A stretch of DNA of 64,000 nt. Origin: Dyella sp. A6 (GTDB lineage: Bacteria; Pseudomonadota; Gammaproteobacteria; Xanthomonadales; Rhodanobacteraceae). Where the stretch lies: positions 1,054,001-1,118,000 of the forward strand of contig NZ_CP132911.1 of assembly GCF_036320485.1 (NCBI RefSeq), given 5' to 3'. A program made the position numbers and the translations under genes. Shown here in pieces: positions 46,564-54,104 of this stretch; position 1 is the first letter of the stretch; each line of letters begins with the position of its first letter. The notes under the pieces were generated by a model that was given only the letters and a program-made list of their open reading frames with translations, made no database searches and was not told where the DNA came from.

Positions 46564-47838
46564 CTAGCCGGTTGGCGTGCCGGGTGCGCCGCAGTAGGCG
46601 GCGCGCTCTTCCATCAGGCACTGCTCGCGGGCATTGGCGGTCAGCCGGGCCGCTTCGCGGAAGGCCGCAGCGGCTTCATCCAGACGGCCGAGCTTCTGCA
46701 GCAGGTCGCCGCGAACGGCAGGCAGCAGGTGGTAGCGCGCCAGGGCCGGCGCCTCGCACAGCGCGTCGACCAGGGGCAGTGCGGCCGCGGGGCCTTCGGC
46801 CATACCGACGGCGACGGCGCGGTTCAGTTCGATCACCGGCGAGGGAGTGACCCGGGCCAGTTCGGCATACAGGGCGGCGATGCGCGCCCAGTCGGTGTCC
46901 CCGGCGCGCAGGGCGCGCGCGTGGCAGGCGGCAATCGCGGCCTGCAGCGCATAGGGTTCGGCAGCGCCGCCCAGTCGTTGCGTAAGCTCCAGTTCGGCCA
47001 GGCCTCGCTGGATCAGCAGCCGGTCCCAGCGCGCCCGGTTCTGCGCCATCAGCAGCACCGGGGTGCCGTCGTCGGCGATGCGTGCCGGCATCCGCGACGC
47101 CTGCATCTCCATCAGCGCGAGCAGCCCGTGTACCTCGGTTTCGTGAGGCATCAGCGCGGCCAGGGTGCGCCCCAGGCGGAGGGCTTCCTGGCACAGCGCG
47201 GGGCGCATCCAGTCGTCGCCGGAGGTGGCGGCATAGCCTTCGTTGAAGATCAGGTAGATCACGCCGAGCACGGCGGCAAGGCGCTCGGCCAGCGCCTCGC
47301 CGCGCGGCACCTCGTACGCCACCTTTGCGCTGGCGAGGGTGCGCTTGGCGCGCACGATGCGCTGGGCGATGGTGGGTTCGGCGGCAAGGAACGCGCGCGC
47401 GATCTCTTCGGTGGTCAGGCCGCCGAGCAGGCGCAGGGTGAGCGCCATCTGCGCCTCGGCCGACAAGGCCGGGTGACAGGCGGTGAAGATCAGCCGCAGC
47501 AGATCGTCGCCGATGTCGTCATCGAGGGAATCGAAGTCGGGCATGACGAACGCTTCGTGCTCCGGATCGCTGCCCAGCACAGCGTGCTTGCGCTCGATCA
47601 GCTGGCGCCGGCGCAGCTGGTCGATACCCCGGCGCTTGGCGGCAGTCATCAGCCAGGCGCCGGGGTTGTCCGGCACGCCATCCGAGGGCCAGTGCTCCAG
47701 CGCGGCGACCAGCGCGTCCTGCGCCAGCTCCTCGGCCAGGTCGATATCGCGGACCACGCGTACCAAGGCACCGATCAGCCTGGGCGCCTCGAGGCGCCAG
47801 ACCGTGTCGATGCGACGGCGGATCTCGTCGTGTTCCAT
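46564..47838 (-). CDS. ECF-type RNA polymerase sigma factor with C-terminal extension (ECF42-like, DUF6596)
   Basis: A 424-aa sigma factor. Region 2 is seen at RVVRDIDLAEELAQDALVAA and region 4 at LLGGLTTEEIARAFLAAEPT. After about residue 190 a long helical TPR-like extension follows (LAAVLGVIYLIFNEGYAATS; LLQKLGRLDEAAAAFREAAR), typical of the group of ECF sigma factors paired with YCII/DGPF proteins and lacking a classical anti-sigma. The ATG at 47838 (MEHDEIRRR) is used; 12 extra upstream codons are possible. It follows the YCII gene by 112 bp on the same strand, matching that conserved pairing. Confidence 0.88.
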   Translation of the reverse strand: MEHDEIRRRIDTVWRLEAPRLIGALVRVVRDIDLAEELAQDALVAALEHWPSDGVPDNPGAWLMTAAKRRGIDQLRRRQLIERKHAVLGSDPEHEAFVMPDFDSLDDDIGDDLLRLIFTACHPALSAEAQMALTLRLLGGLTTEEIARAFLAAEPTIAQRIVRAKRTLASAKVAYEVPRGEALAERLAAVLGVIYLIFNEGYAATSGDDWMRPALCQEALRLGRTLAALMPHETEVHGLLALMEMQASRMPARIADDGTPVLLMAQNRARWDRLLIQRGLAELELTQRLGGAAEPYALQAAIAACHARALRAGDTDWARIAALYAELARVTPSPVIELNRAVAVGMAEGPAAALPLVDALCEAPALARYHLLPAVRGDLLQKLGRLDEAAAAFREAARLTANAREQCLMEERAAYCGAPGTPTG

Positions 47839-47950
47839 GGGCCGGATCAGAGCACCGCCGACGCTGGACGGCAAGCACGATCATGGACAAGGCGGACGGG
47901 GGCGGAACATCGCTCCCCGGCTCGTGGCCGATGCATGCCGATGCGCAGGG

Positions 47951-48385
47951 TCACGGGGTGGGCCGCGCGAGGTGCTCGCGCAGCGCCGTTTCCGAGGCAC
48001 GTGTCTCCGGCGTCATGGCATCGCCGAAGTCCTCCATTTCGTAAAGCGGCCGGATCTCGATCTCGCATTCGCCCGCGAACGGTGCCGGGCAGCGATGCGC
48101 CCATTCCAGCGCCTCGTCCATCGAACGCACCTGCCACAGCCAGAAGCCCGCGATCAGCTCCCGGGTCTCGGTAAACGGGCCGTCGATCACCAGGCGGCTC
48201 GTCCCGGCAAAACGCATGCGCTTGCCGTCACGGCTGGGCCTGAGGCCCTCACCGGCCAGCAGCACGCCGGCTTTTGCCAGCGCCTCGTTGAAGCGGCCCA
48301 TCGCCGCCATGATCTTGGTGTCGATGGTGTCCGCCGTCTGCGTTTCGGACTCGGCCGTGGCCCGGACCATTACCATGCATCGCAT
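47951..48385 (-). CDS. YCII-related (DGPF-type) protein
   Basis: A 144-aa protein with a YCII fold: MRCMVMVRATAESETQ at the start, then GEGLRPSRDGKRMRFAGTSR, VIDGPFTETRELIAGFWLWQ (the DGPF motif) and IEIRPLYEMEDFGD. The ATG at 48385 is preceded by GGAGAG; a longer frame upstream lacks similarity. These small proteins are regularly encoded next to ECF42-type sigma factors and may take part in their signalling, though the mechanism is not established. It is the first gene of the pair with the sigma factor. Confidence 0.88.
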   Translation of the reverse strand: MRCMVMVRATAESETQTADTIDTKIMAAMGRFNEALAKAGVLLAGEGLRPSRDGKRMRFAGTSRLVIDGPFTETRELIAGFWLWQVRSMDEALEWAHRCPAPFAGECEIEIRPLYEMEDFGDAMTPETRASETALREHLARPTP

Positions 48386-48793
48386 CGTCGTCTCTCCGTG
48401 GATGGACTGCCGCAAGGGCATCGTTGTCATGACGACGAACTGGCAAGCGCCAGATCGACATGGCCGTCGGTTGCTGACGCAAGCAACGACATAAGTGATC
48501 ATTCAAAGTCGCTCGGAGCGCTGGTCTGTATGGGCAGGGTGTGGACTGGCTTGATCGTCAGCTTTCTCCTGCTGGTGCCTGACTTCATTTACATTGCTTC
48601 CAGCGCGACGTAACCGAGGTTCGCCTTCCGACCCGGAAGGGACGTTCACAGGCCCGGCTCTCCGCACGGCTATACGCTTGGTTGTTAGCCGGACCAGGCA
48701 AAGATAAGCTCTCTTCAGAACAATGGGTTGCGTCAGAATTTCTTGACGCGAGCGTGTATGTATATCCGGACCCACGGGTCCGCATATTCAGTA
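48386..48793. other. Non-coding left flank of the cassette array
   Basis: Apart from a 27-codon ORF (48530-48613) I see no gene. The segment holds hairpins CCTTCCG-ACC-CGGAAGG (48624-48640), GCGTCA-N8-TGACGC (48730-48749) and CGGACCC-AC-GGGTCCG flanked by ATAT (48762-48787). The last lies directly before the first core site and could be a degenerate recombination site. From about 48690 the sequence is visibly richer in A and T than the host. Confidence 0.4.
48530..48613 (+). pseudogene. 27-codon ORF, possible remnant of a DoxX-like membrane protein gene
   Basis: From the ATG at 48530 the frame reads MGRVWTGLIVSFLLLVPDFI and seven more residues to a TAA at 48613. The WTG-then-hydrophobic pattern resembles the first helix of DoxX-like membrane proteins, which often lie near YCII and sigma genes, but the rest is missing. 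It may be a fragment left where the cassette block joined the chromosome, or chance. Confidence is low. Confidence 0.25.
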
Positions 48794-48810
48794 GTTATAC
48801 GTGAGGGTCT

Positions 48811-49224
48811 ATGCATCGCGCGATCGCGCTCGTCTTCTGCATCATTGGTTTGGCTGGCTGCCAAATGAGCCAGCCGTGCCAAGACATGCGATTCGAGCGG
48901 CTAAAGCAAACCGACCAGATAAAGATCACTGACGCAAGCAATACAACGCTTCGAACCATCACTGACAAGAGCGAAATCAGAAGGTTTACTGCCTTTGCCA
49001 TGACGCACGATGCCGATTGGAGCACTCCCGTAACGGGAACGCCCGTAGCCATGGTCAGAGCCAATTTCTATGCGGCAGGAAAGTTTATCGGTGATCTAGG
49101 AGTGGGCAGTAATTTCCTCACGGCACAGGGCTGTGGCTACTTCCAAAGCAGAAGCGTCACTACGAAAGACCGCCAGATCATCATGGAGCTTTTTGGCGTC
49201 AAAGACCCGTATGTCAGCGAGTAG
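48811..49224 (+). CDS. Cassette-borne putative lipoprotein of unknown function
   Basis: A 137-aa protein starting at ATG 48811 with GAGGG five bases upstream, only 10 bp after the core site. The N-terminus MHRAIALVFCIIGLAGCQMS ends in the lipobox LAGC, so Cys17 is a probable lipidation site. The mature part is polar (RFERLKQTDQIKITDASNTT) with three further Cys, no catalytic motif and no family I recognise. Its lower GC content contrasts with the chromosome and supports horizontal origin. The stop lies 6 bp before the attC site, as in typical cassettes. Confidence 0.75.
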   Translation: MHRAIALVFCIIGLAGCQMSQPCQDMRFERLKQTDQIKITDASNTTLRTITDKSEIRRFTAFAMTHDADWSTPVTGTPVAMVRANFYAAGKFIGDLGVGSNFLTAQGCGYFQSRSVTTKDRQIIMELFGVKDPYVSE

Positions 49225-49230
49225 TGCTGC

Positions 49231-49283
49231 GTATAACTACTCATTCAAGCGGACGGCGCCGCCGCTTAACTCCAGCGTTAGGC
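49231..49283 (+). repeat. attC recombination site of cassette 1
   Basis: Boxes in order: R'' GTATAAC, L'' TCATTCAAGC, a GC-rich centre, L' GCTTAACTCCAGC and R' GTTAGGC. AAGCGG pairs with CCGCTT, CGGC pairs with GCCG, and the A at 49253 is left unpaired, as the extrahelical base of attC sites is. Length is 53 bp. Confidence 0.88.
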
Positions 49284-49296
49284 TGCGGACCTTGCC

Positions 49297-49494
49297 ATGA
49301 CCGAACTCACCGATGGCACCCACGATGATCTCGACTACATCGCAGTCTCTCGCGAAGCTCACCAACTCGCGACGTCCCTGGGTAATCGGGCCCGCTTTTC
49401 GGCGTTAGGCTTGGCGGAAAAGGCCAAAGAAGCGGAAGATGCTGAGGCCGCAAAATTTTGGCGCGCGGTGTATGACGCACTTCGTCCGAGATAA
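49297..49494 (+). CDS. Cassette-borne small hypothetical protein
   Basis: A 65-aa acidic protein beginning at ATG 49297, 14 bp after the core GTTAGGC. Sequence features are an acidic head (TELTDGTHDDLDYIAVSREA) and a helical, Ala/Glu-rich middle (LGLAEKAKEAEDAEAAKFWR). No family is recognised. Its position as the sole ORF of a 309-bp cassette, filling most of the space before the next attC, supports that it is real despite its size. Confidence 0.6.
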   Translation: MTELTDGTHDDLDYIAVSREAHQLATSLGNRARFSALGLAEKAKEAEDAEAAKFWRAVYDALRPR

Positions 49495-49536
49495 CTTTCC
49501 GCAAGTTGCTTGCCCGGGGCATCGACTGTTGTCGCC

Positions 49537-49592
49537 GCCTAACATCGTTCCAGCGGACGCCGTACCGCCGCCGCTAAATTCAAGCGTTGACC
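49537..49592 (+). repeat. attC recombination site of cassette 2
   Basis: R'' GCCTAAC, L'' ATCGTTCCAGC, a 20-bp GC-rich centre, L' GCTAAATTCAAGC and R' GTTGACC. The stem AGCGG/CCGCT is present. R'' exactly complements GTTAGGC, the start of this cassette. R' deviates from GTTRRRY in its fifth to sixth positions. No complement of GTTGACC is found downstream, so the array ends here. Confidence 0.8.
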
Positions 49593-49885
49593 GTCCGCTT
49601 CTGGCCGATCTCTGCCCGTGACGTTAGCTTGATCGAGGTGCTGGCAAGCTGATCGTGGCAAATTGCTATAGACGATCCATCATGCCGGTTGCGCACCGGG
49701 TTCCGGGGCCGGTCGCGCCAGACTGTCAATTGGCCTGATTGCGGTGATCGATGGCCACACCGGCGTTCGGCATGTTGTGTTTGCGTTCGCCCGTCGTGTC
49801 CTTGTGGTTGAATGGCGCTACTTCAGGCGACCCGGGTGCACGGTTCACACGGCACGGCGGGCCACCATCCACGGAGACCGAAGCG
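49593..49885. other. Region between cassette array and DUF3224 gene
   Basis: No gene is supported. The first 130 bp keep cassette-like composition, with a lone GTTAGCT near 49623 but no attC around it. The following part returns to host-like GC and holds the DUF3224 promoter region, including a GGAGACCG ribosome-binding site at the end. An in-frame extension of the DUF3224 gene to 49751 is open but not family-like. Confidence 0.4.
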
Positions 49886-50275
49886 ATGTTGGCCAAGGGC
49901 ATGTTCGAGGTGAAGCTGGAGCCGCAGGCATCCGCACCGAGTCTGGTCAAAACCGGGCTGGGCCGGATGACCATCGACAAGGTGTACGAGGGCGACCTGG
50001 TCGCGCATAGTCTGGGCGAGATGCTGGCCTTTCGTACCGCGACCGATGGTTCCGCCGGTTATGTGGCGCTGGAGCGGGTAAGCGGCAACCTGCATGGGCG
50101 GCACGGCAGTTTCGTGCTGCAACACGACGGCAGTATGGAACGCGGCCATGCCGGCCTGTCGGTCAGGGTGGTGCCCGACTCGGGCACGGAGGAACTGGCA
50201 GGCTTGCGCGGCTCGATGACGATCGAGATCGAGGGCGGCCAGCACTTCTACGCGTTCGAATACACGGTGTCCTGA
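49886..50275 (+). CDS. DUF3224 domain protein
   Basis: A 129-aa protein, the usual size for DUF3224, a small lipocalin-like beta-barrel of unknown function. The family pattern is seen at GMFEVKLEPQAS, GRMTIDKVYEGDLVAHSLGE, GYVALERVSGNLHGRHGSFV and SMTIEIEGGQHFYAFEY. The ATG at 49886 (MLAKGMFEVKLEP) follows GGAGACCG; longer forms are open but unlike the family. It is the first chromosomal gene after the cassette block and converges with the acylase gene, 18 bp away. Confidence 0.85.
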   Translation: MLAKGMFEVKLEPQASAPSLVKTGLGRMTIDKVYEGDLVAHSLGEMLAFRTATDGSAGYVALERVSGNLHGRHGSFVLQHDGSMERGHAGLSVRVVPDSGTEELAGLRGSMTIEIEGGQHFYAFEYTVS

Positions 50276-50293
50276 CGGAAATCGCGGGCGCGA

Positions 50294-52720
50294 TCAGTGC
50301 AGCGGCGCCAGCGTCAGCGTGTGCTGGGTCTGCCCGGGGAGCAGCGGGGTCGGACGGCCGTGTACCCAGTCTTCCTGGCCGGCACCGTAATAGGGCGACA
50401 ACGGGTTGTCGCTCTGGCCACCGGGCATTTCCAGGATGCCGTGCGCTTCGTGGCCGGGCTCCACGTCGAATCGCTCCGAGGCGCCGAAATCGGGCGACGC
50501 CACGCGCGGCATGTCACGGTCGCCGGGCAGCGGCTCGTGCGGCATGTCGAGGAAGTGGGCCAGGAAGCCGGGCAGGGCGCGCGACAGCGGGTGATCGATC
50601 TGCGCGCGGTTGACTTCGCCCCAGGTGCGCGCGGCCAGCCCGCCCGGCTCGCGCCCCAGGGTCACCGCCACATGCCGGGCGGCGGTGACCAGCAAGGCAT
50701 GCCAGCTGGAGTAGCGCGGGTTGAGCAGGTTCGCCGGTTGCCGCTGGATCATGCTCCACACCGCGGCTTCCGGATCGACCAGGTGCGGCCATGCGAAATC
50801 GGGGAAGCGCTGCTGCACGCGCGCCACGAACGGGGCCAGCGCATAAGCGACGACCTGGTCGTGGAAGGCTCGCACCAGCCGGTAATCCACACTGTCGGGG
50901 GCGGCCTGTTCGTGCCAGGTCGCGGTGAGCTGGCGTAGCTTGGCCAGTGCCGGATCGCGGGTGCCGGCCAGGGTCCGCTGCAGCACGCCTTGCCAGCGGG
51001 TCAGGAATACGGCGCGATCGTCCAGCTGGATGTCGAGCAGGTTGCCGGGACCGAAGCCTAGCCGCGCATGCAGGTCGGCGCGGATCTGCTGCGCGCGGGC
51101 GCCGAGGTCGTAGCCGCCGTTGCCGAGCAGGGCCAGCGCCTTGCCGCCGACGGTGCGGTTGTTGGCGGTCCACAGGCGCGCGTCGGCGGGGTCTTCGATA
51201 CGCGGGTACTGCGCGGCGGCGGCCCAGCCGGTCCAGCCGGTGCCGGGCGTCGACCAGTCGGCCGGCCGTTGCGGATCGAAGCCATGGCGCAGCGGAATCG
51301 CATTGCCGGCGATGGTCCAGCCGATGTGCCCGGCGCTGTCGGCTACCAGCAGGTTCTGCGGCGGTATGCCGAAGTCCGGCGCCAGGTCGAGCGCGGCCTT
51401 GACCGTTTGCGCGTGCTCCAGCCGCATCAGCTGCAGGTTGTAGGCGTGCGGATGCTGGGCGATCCAGTCCAGCGCGAGCGGCGTGCCGTCGACGTCGGTG
51501 CCCATGATCGGACCCCAGCGGGTGTCTTCCACCTTCAGCGTATAGGGCTTGGCACCCTTGATGCGGATGATCTCGTCGTGGACGTGCAGGTTGGCCCAGC
51601 CGCCGGGCGCCTTGTAGCGCGACGGGTCGTACGGGTCGCGCTGCACGCGCACCCAGTCCAGCCAGTCGCCGTAGCTGTTGGTGAAGCCCCAGGCGATCTG
51701 GCCGTTGGAGCCGACCACCATCGCCGGCGTACCGGGCAGGCTCACGCCAACCACGTCGCGCTGACCGTTCGGCGCTGTCGGGTCGGGGTAGCGCAGCTGT
51801 GTGCGAAACCAGATGTCGGGCACGCGCAGGGTCAGGTGCATGTCGTTGGCGAGTGCCGCCGCGCCGCTCTGGGTGAGCCGTCCGCCGACGGCGAAGTTGT
51901 TGCTGCCGGGGCGGTTGGTGTTTACCGCCGGAGCCAGTGCCGCGGCAAGCTCGGTCATCTGTGCCGATGTCGTATGTGCCGGTGTCGTGGTGTGGTGCAG
52001 GTCGAACACGCTGGCCGAGGCCGGGTAGGGTGGAATGGACAGGCCGCCCTGCAGTGGTGCTTCCCAGGTGGGGTCGGGTGCGGTCAGGAAATCGACCACG
52101 CTGGCGGGCAGCACGGCGCGCATCTGGGCGATGCGCAGCTCGCGCAGGTCGCGGCCGTCGCTGTTGAGGTCGAGATACATCGCGGCGATCACCAGCAGGC
52201 TGTCTACCGGCTTCCACGGGCGTGGCTTCGTGCGCAGCAGCAGGTATTCCCATGGCCGCACGCGCAATGCGGCAAGCCCCGCGTTCACGCCCGCGCTGTA
52301 GAGCTGTAGGGCGCGCTGGCTGGCCGGAGGCAACCTGGCGTAGGCGGCTTCGGCCACGGCGCGTAGGCGGTGGCGGCGGTGGTCGATGTCCACCTTCAGG
52401 GCGGCCGGGCCGAGCAGTGCGGAAAGTTCGCCGGCGGCGAGCCGCCGCATCAGGTCCATCTCGAAGAAGCGTTCCTGCGCGTGGACGTAACCCAGCGCGA
52501 AATCGAGATCGTCGCGTGACTGTCCGGTGAGCGTGGCGGTGCCCAGGGCATCGCGCTGGATCGTCACCGCATGCGTCAGCGCGGCGACGTGCCGGGTGCC
52601 GTCCAGCTGCGCGCGACTGCCGGAAAGCAGCCACCAGCCGCCAGCCAGCAGCGCGAGCAGCACGGTCACCACGATCAGCGCCAGCCGGCGCAGCCAACGG
52701 AAACGTCGGGCGGCAGCCAT
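50294..52720 (-). CDS. Penicillin acylase family (Ntn-hydrolase) protein
   Basis: An 808-aa amidohydrolase. Residues 10-35 form a signal or anchor. The self-processing site is seen at NTNRPGSNNFAVGGR, with the nucleophile Ser273 after Gly, and upstream ALGYVHAQERFFEMDLMRR belongs to the alpha chain. Later family segments include LANDMHLTLRVPDIWF, GFTNSYGDWLDWVRVQ and DSAGHIGWTIAGNAIPLR. Such enzymes hydrolyse N-acyl amides, including penicillins and acyl-homoserine lactones; the substrate here is unknown. The ATG at 52720 shares its A with the last base of the upstream stop (TGATG), so it is coupled to the phosphodiester glycosidase gene. Confidence 0.92.
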   Translation of the reverse strand: MAAARRFRWLRRLALIVVTVLLALLAGGWWLLSGSRAQLDGTRHVAALTHAVTIQRDALGTATLTGQSRDDLDFALGYVHAQERFFEMDLMRRLAAGELSALLGPAALKVDIDHRRHRLRAVAEAAYARLPPASQRALQLYSAGVNAGLAALRVRPWEYLLLRTKPRPWKPVDSLLVIAAMYLDLNSDGRDLRELRIAQMRAVLPASVVDFLTAPDPTWEAPLQGGLSIPPYPASASVFDLHHTTTPAHTTSAQMTELAAALAPAVNTNRPGSNNFAVGGRLTQSGAAALANDMHLTLRVPDIWFRTQLRYPDPTAPNGQRDVVGVSLPGTPAMVVGSNGQIAWGFTNSYGDWLDWVRVQRDPYDPSRYKAPGGWANLHVHDEIIRIKGAKPYTLKVEDTRWGPIMGTDVDGTPLALDWIAQHPHAYNLQLMRLEHAQTVKAALDLAPDFGIPPQNLLVADSAGHIGWTIAGNAIPLRHGFDPQRPADWSTPGTGWTGWAAAAQYPRIEDPADARLWTANNRTVGGKALALLGNGGYDLGARAQQIRADLHARLGFGPGNLLDIQLDDRAVFLTRWQGVLQRTLAGTRDPALAKLRQLTATWHEQAAPDSVDYRLVRAFHDQVVAYALAPFVARVQQRFPDFAWPHLVDPEAAVWSMIQRQPANLLNPRYSSWHALLVTAARHVAVTLGREPGGLAARTWGEVNRAQIDHPLSRALPGFLAHFLDMPHEPLPGDRDMPRVASPDFGASERFDVEPGHEAHGILEMPGGQSDNPLSPYYGAGQEDWVHGRPTPLLPGQTQHTLTLAPLH

Positions 52721-53517
52721 CACCGCGAGAAGACCGCGAAGATGCCGGCATAGGGCTTCACCAGAAAACCCGGTGTGCCGGCGTAACCCTGGCCGGCCAC
52801 GTAGATCTGCGAGATGCTGCCGTCCAGGTACAGTGCATCGCGGCAGCCCAGCTTGTCGCGGAACAGTTGCGCGAAGTCGTGGAAATTCACCGGCGATTCG
52901 CTCACCGCGAACACCGCTTCGTGCGGTGACGGCGCGCACACGCCGCTGCGCCATTTCAGGCTGGTGGAGGTGCCGTCGAAGTGCGGATTGATGTGGCCGT
53001 CGATGACCAGCATCGGCCCCGATTGGGTAGCCCACTGCGCGGCCTTGCCGTCGTGCTTGAAGTCGTTGCTGGCGCGCACCGCGGCGTGGCCGTCGGGATA
53101 GATCGCGAACACGCCATTGGGCAGCAGCGAGAAATTGCCCGCGGCCGGGTTGCCGTGCGCCAGGTTCAGCGGCACCAGGGTGTGGCCGTTCTCGACATAC
53201 AGGCCCAGCGGAGCGTTGGCATGGTCGTAGATGCCGGCGTTGGCGGCGAACAGCAGCCGTCGGCCATGTGCCTGGCCCCACTGGCGCAGCGTGTCGATGT
53301 CGCCGAATGGCTTGCCGGTAGAGGGGTCGCGCCAGTACAGCCCCAGCGACTGGTGGCGCAGGTCGATGTGCACCACGCGGAAGCTCACGCCGTGCAGCTG
53401 GATTTCATGGCTGTCCACCGCACCGGCAGGCGAGGAACAGCCGGCTAGCGCGCATGCGGCCAGCAGGGAAACGGCCGCACCACGCAGGAGACGGACGATG
53501 GACGTGCGAACAGGCAT
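52720..53517 (-). CDS. Phosphodiester glycosidase (NAGPA) family lipoprotein
   Basis: A 265-aa protein with a lipobox signal (AACALAGC, Cys27) and the NAGPA fold: LLFAANAGIYDHANAPLGLY, NGVFAIYPDGHAAVRAS, ATQSGPMLVIDGHINPHFDG and FRDKLGCRDALYLDGSISQI. NAGPA-type enzymes hydrolyse GlcNAc-1-phosphodiesters; bacterial members act on envelope glycans or phosphodiesters, with few tested. The ATG at 53517 gives the lipoprotein signal. Translationally coupled to the downstream acylase (TGATG). Confidence 0.9.
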   Translation of the reverse strand: MPVRTSIVRLLRGAAVSLLAACALAGCSSPAGAVDSHEIQLHGVSFRVVHIDLRHQSLGLYWRDPSTGKPFGDIDTLRQWGQAHGRRLLFAANAGIYDHANAPLGLYVENGHTLVPLNLAHGNPAAGNFSLLPNGVFAIYPDGHAAVRASNDFKHDGKAAQWATQSGPMLVIDGHINPHFDGTSTSLKWRSGVCAPSPHEAVFAVSESPVNFHDFAQLFRDKLGCRDALYLDGSISQIYVAGQGYAGTPGFLVKPYAGIFAVFSR

Positions 53518-53615
53518 CCGCCGATGGTCGCCGCCCGGGACGGTCGGATGCAACCCCGTCACGGGACATCGCGCCGGCGGGTGCTTAAAATGAGACTTTT
53601 GGCCCGCATCGAATC

Positions 53616-54104
53616 ATGCCCTACACGCCGATAGTCGCCACGCTCGGGTACGTGCTCTCGCCGGATCGCAGCCAGGTGCTGATGATCCATCGCAATGCGC
53701 GCCCCGATGACCAGCACCTGGGCAAGTACAACGGCCTCGGCGGCAAGATGGAGCCGGGCGAGGACATCGCCGCCTGCATGCGTCGCGAGATCCTCGAGGA
53801 GGCCGGCATCGAATGCGGGGCGATGCGCCTGCGCGGGACGCTCAACTGGCCCGGTTTCGGCAAGCAGGGCGAAGACTGGCTGGGTTTCATCTTCATCATC
53901 GACAGCTTCAGCGGCGAGCCGCACGGCGGCAATCACGAAGGCACCCTGGAATGGGTACCGCGCGAGAAGCTGATGGACCTGCCGATGTGGGAAGGCGACC
54001 GTCATTTCCTGCCGCTGGTGTTCGACGAAGACCCGCGTCCGTTCCACGGCGTGATGCCGTACCAGGGCGGACGCATGCAGTCGTGGTCGTACACCCGACT
54101 GTGA
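53616..54104 (+). CDS. Nudix hydrolase, 8-oxo-dGTP diphosphatase type
   Basis: A 162-aa Nudix protein. The Nudix box GLGGKMEPGEDIAACMRREI then LEEAGIE is complete with its catalytic Glu cluster. N-terminal TPIVATLGYVLSPDRSQVLM and the C-terminal PRPFHGVMPYQGGRMQSWSY resemble MTH1-type 8-oxo-dGTP/purine nucleoside triphosphatases, a role in cleaning the nucleotide pool. It overlaps a second Nudix gene by 4 bp (GTGA). Confidence 0.9.
   Translation: MPYTPIVATLGYVLSPDRSQVLMIHRNARPDDQHLGKYNGLGGKMEPGEDIAACMRREILEEAGIECGAMRLRGTLNWPGFGKQGEDWLGFIFIIDSFSGEPHGGNHEGTLEWVPREKLMDLPMWEGDRHFLPLVFDEDPRPFHGVMPYQGGRMQSWSYTRL

Larger units (their letters stand above)
48794..49592 (+). mobile_element. Integron-type gene cassette array without integrase (CALIN-like), two cassettes
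   Basis: Two small ORFs on the plus strand are each followed by an attC site. Core sites are GTTATAC (48794-48800), GTTAGGC (49277-49283) and GTTGACC (49586-49592). The R'' box of each attC is the exact complement of the core at the start of its own cassette: GTATAAC (49231) matches GTTATAC, and GCCTAAC (49537) matches GTTAGGC. This is the rule for true cassettes, giving lengths of 483 and 309 bp. The block is A/T-richer than its surroundings (27 G or C in the 60 bases 48901-48960). No intI gene is in the window. Confidence 0.85.

Noticed and set aside
48684-48690. GTTAGCC as another cassette core site
   Set aside because: No matching GGCTAAC box follows and the sequence before it lacks recognisable L boxes, so it fails the test the other two sites pass.
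48744-48767. TTGACG...TATATC as a promoter for the cassettes
   Set aside because: The spacer is only 12 bp, too short for a sigma-70 promoter.
48503-48775. 90-codon minus-strand ORF over the array flank
   Set aside because: No ribosome-binding site or family similarity and it runs through the hairpins; chance open frame.
49620-49630. GTTAGCT near 49623 as a third attC end
   Set aside because: Only the core-like heptamer is present; no R'', L'' or L' boxes surround it.
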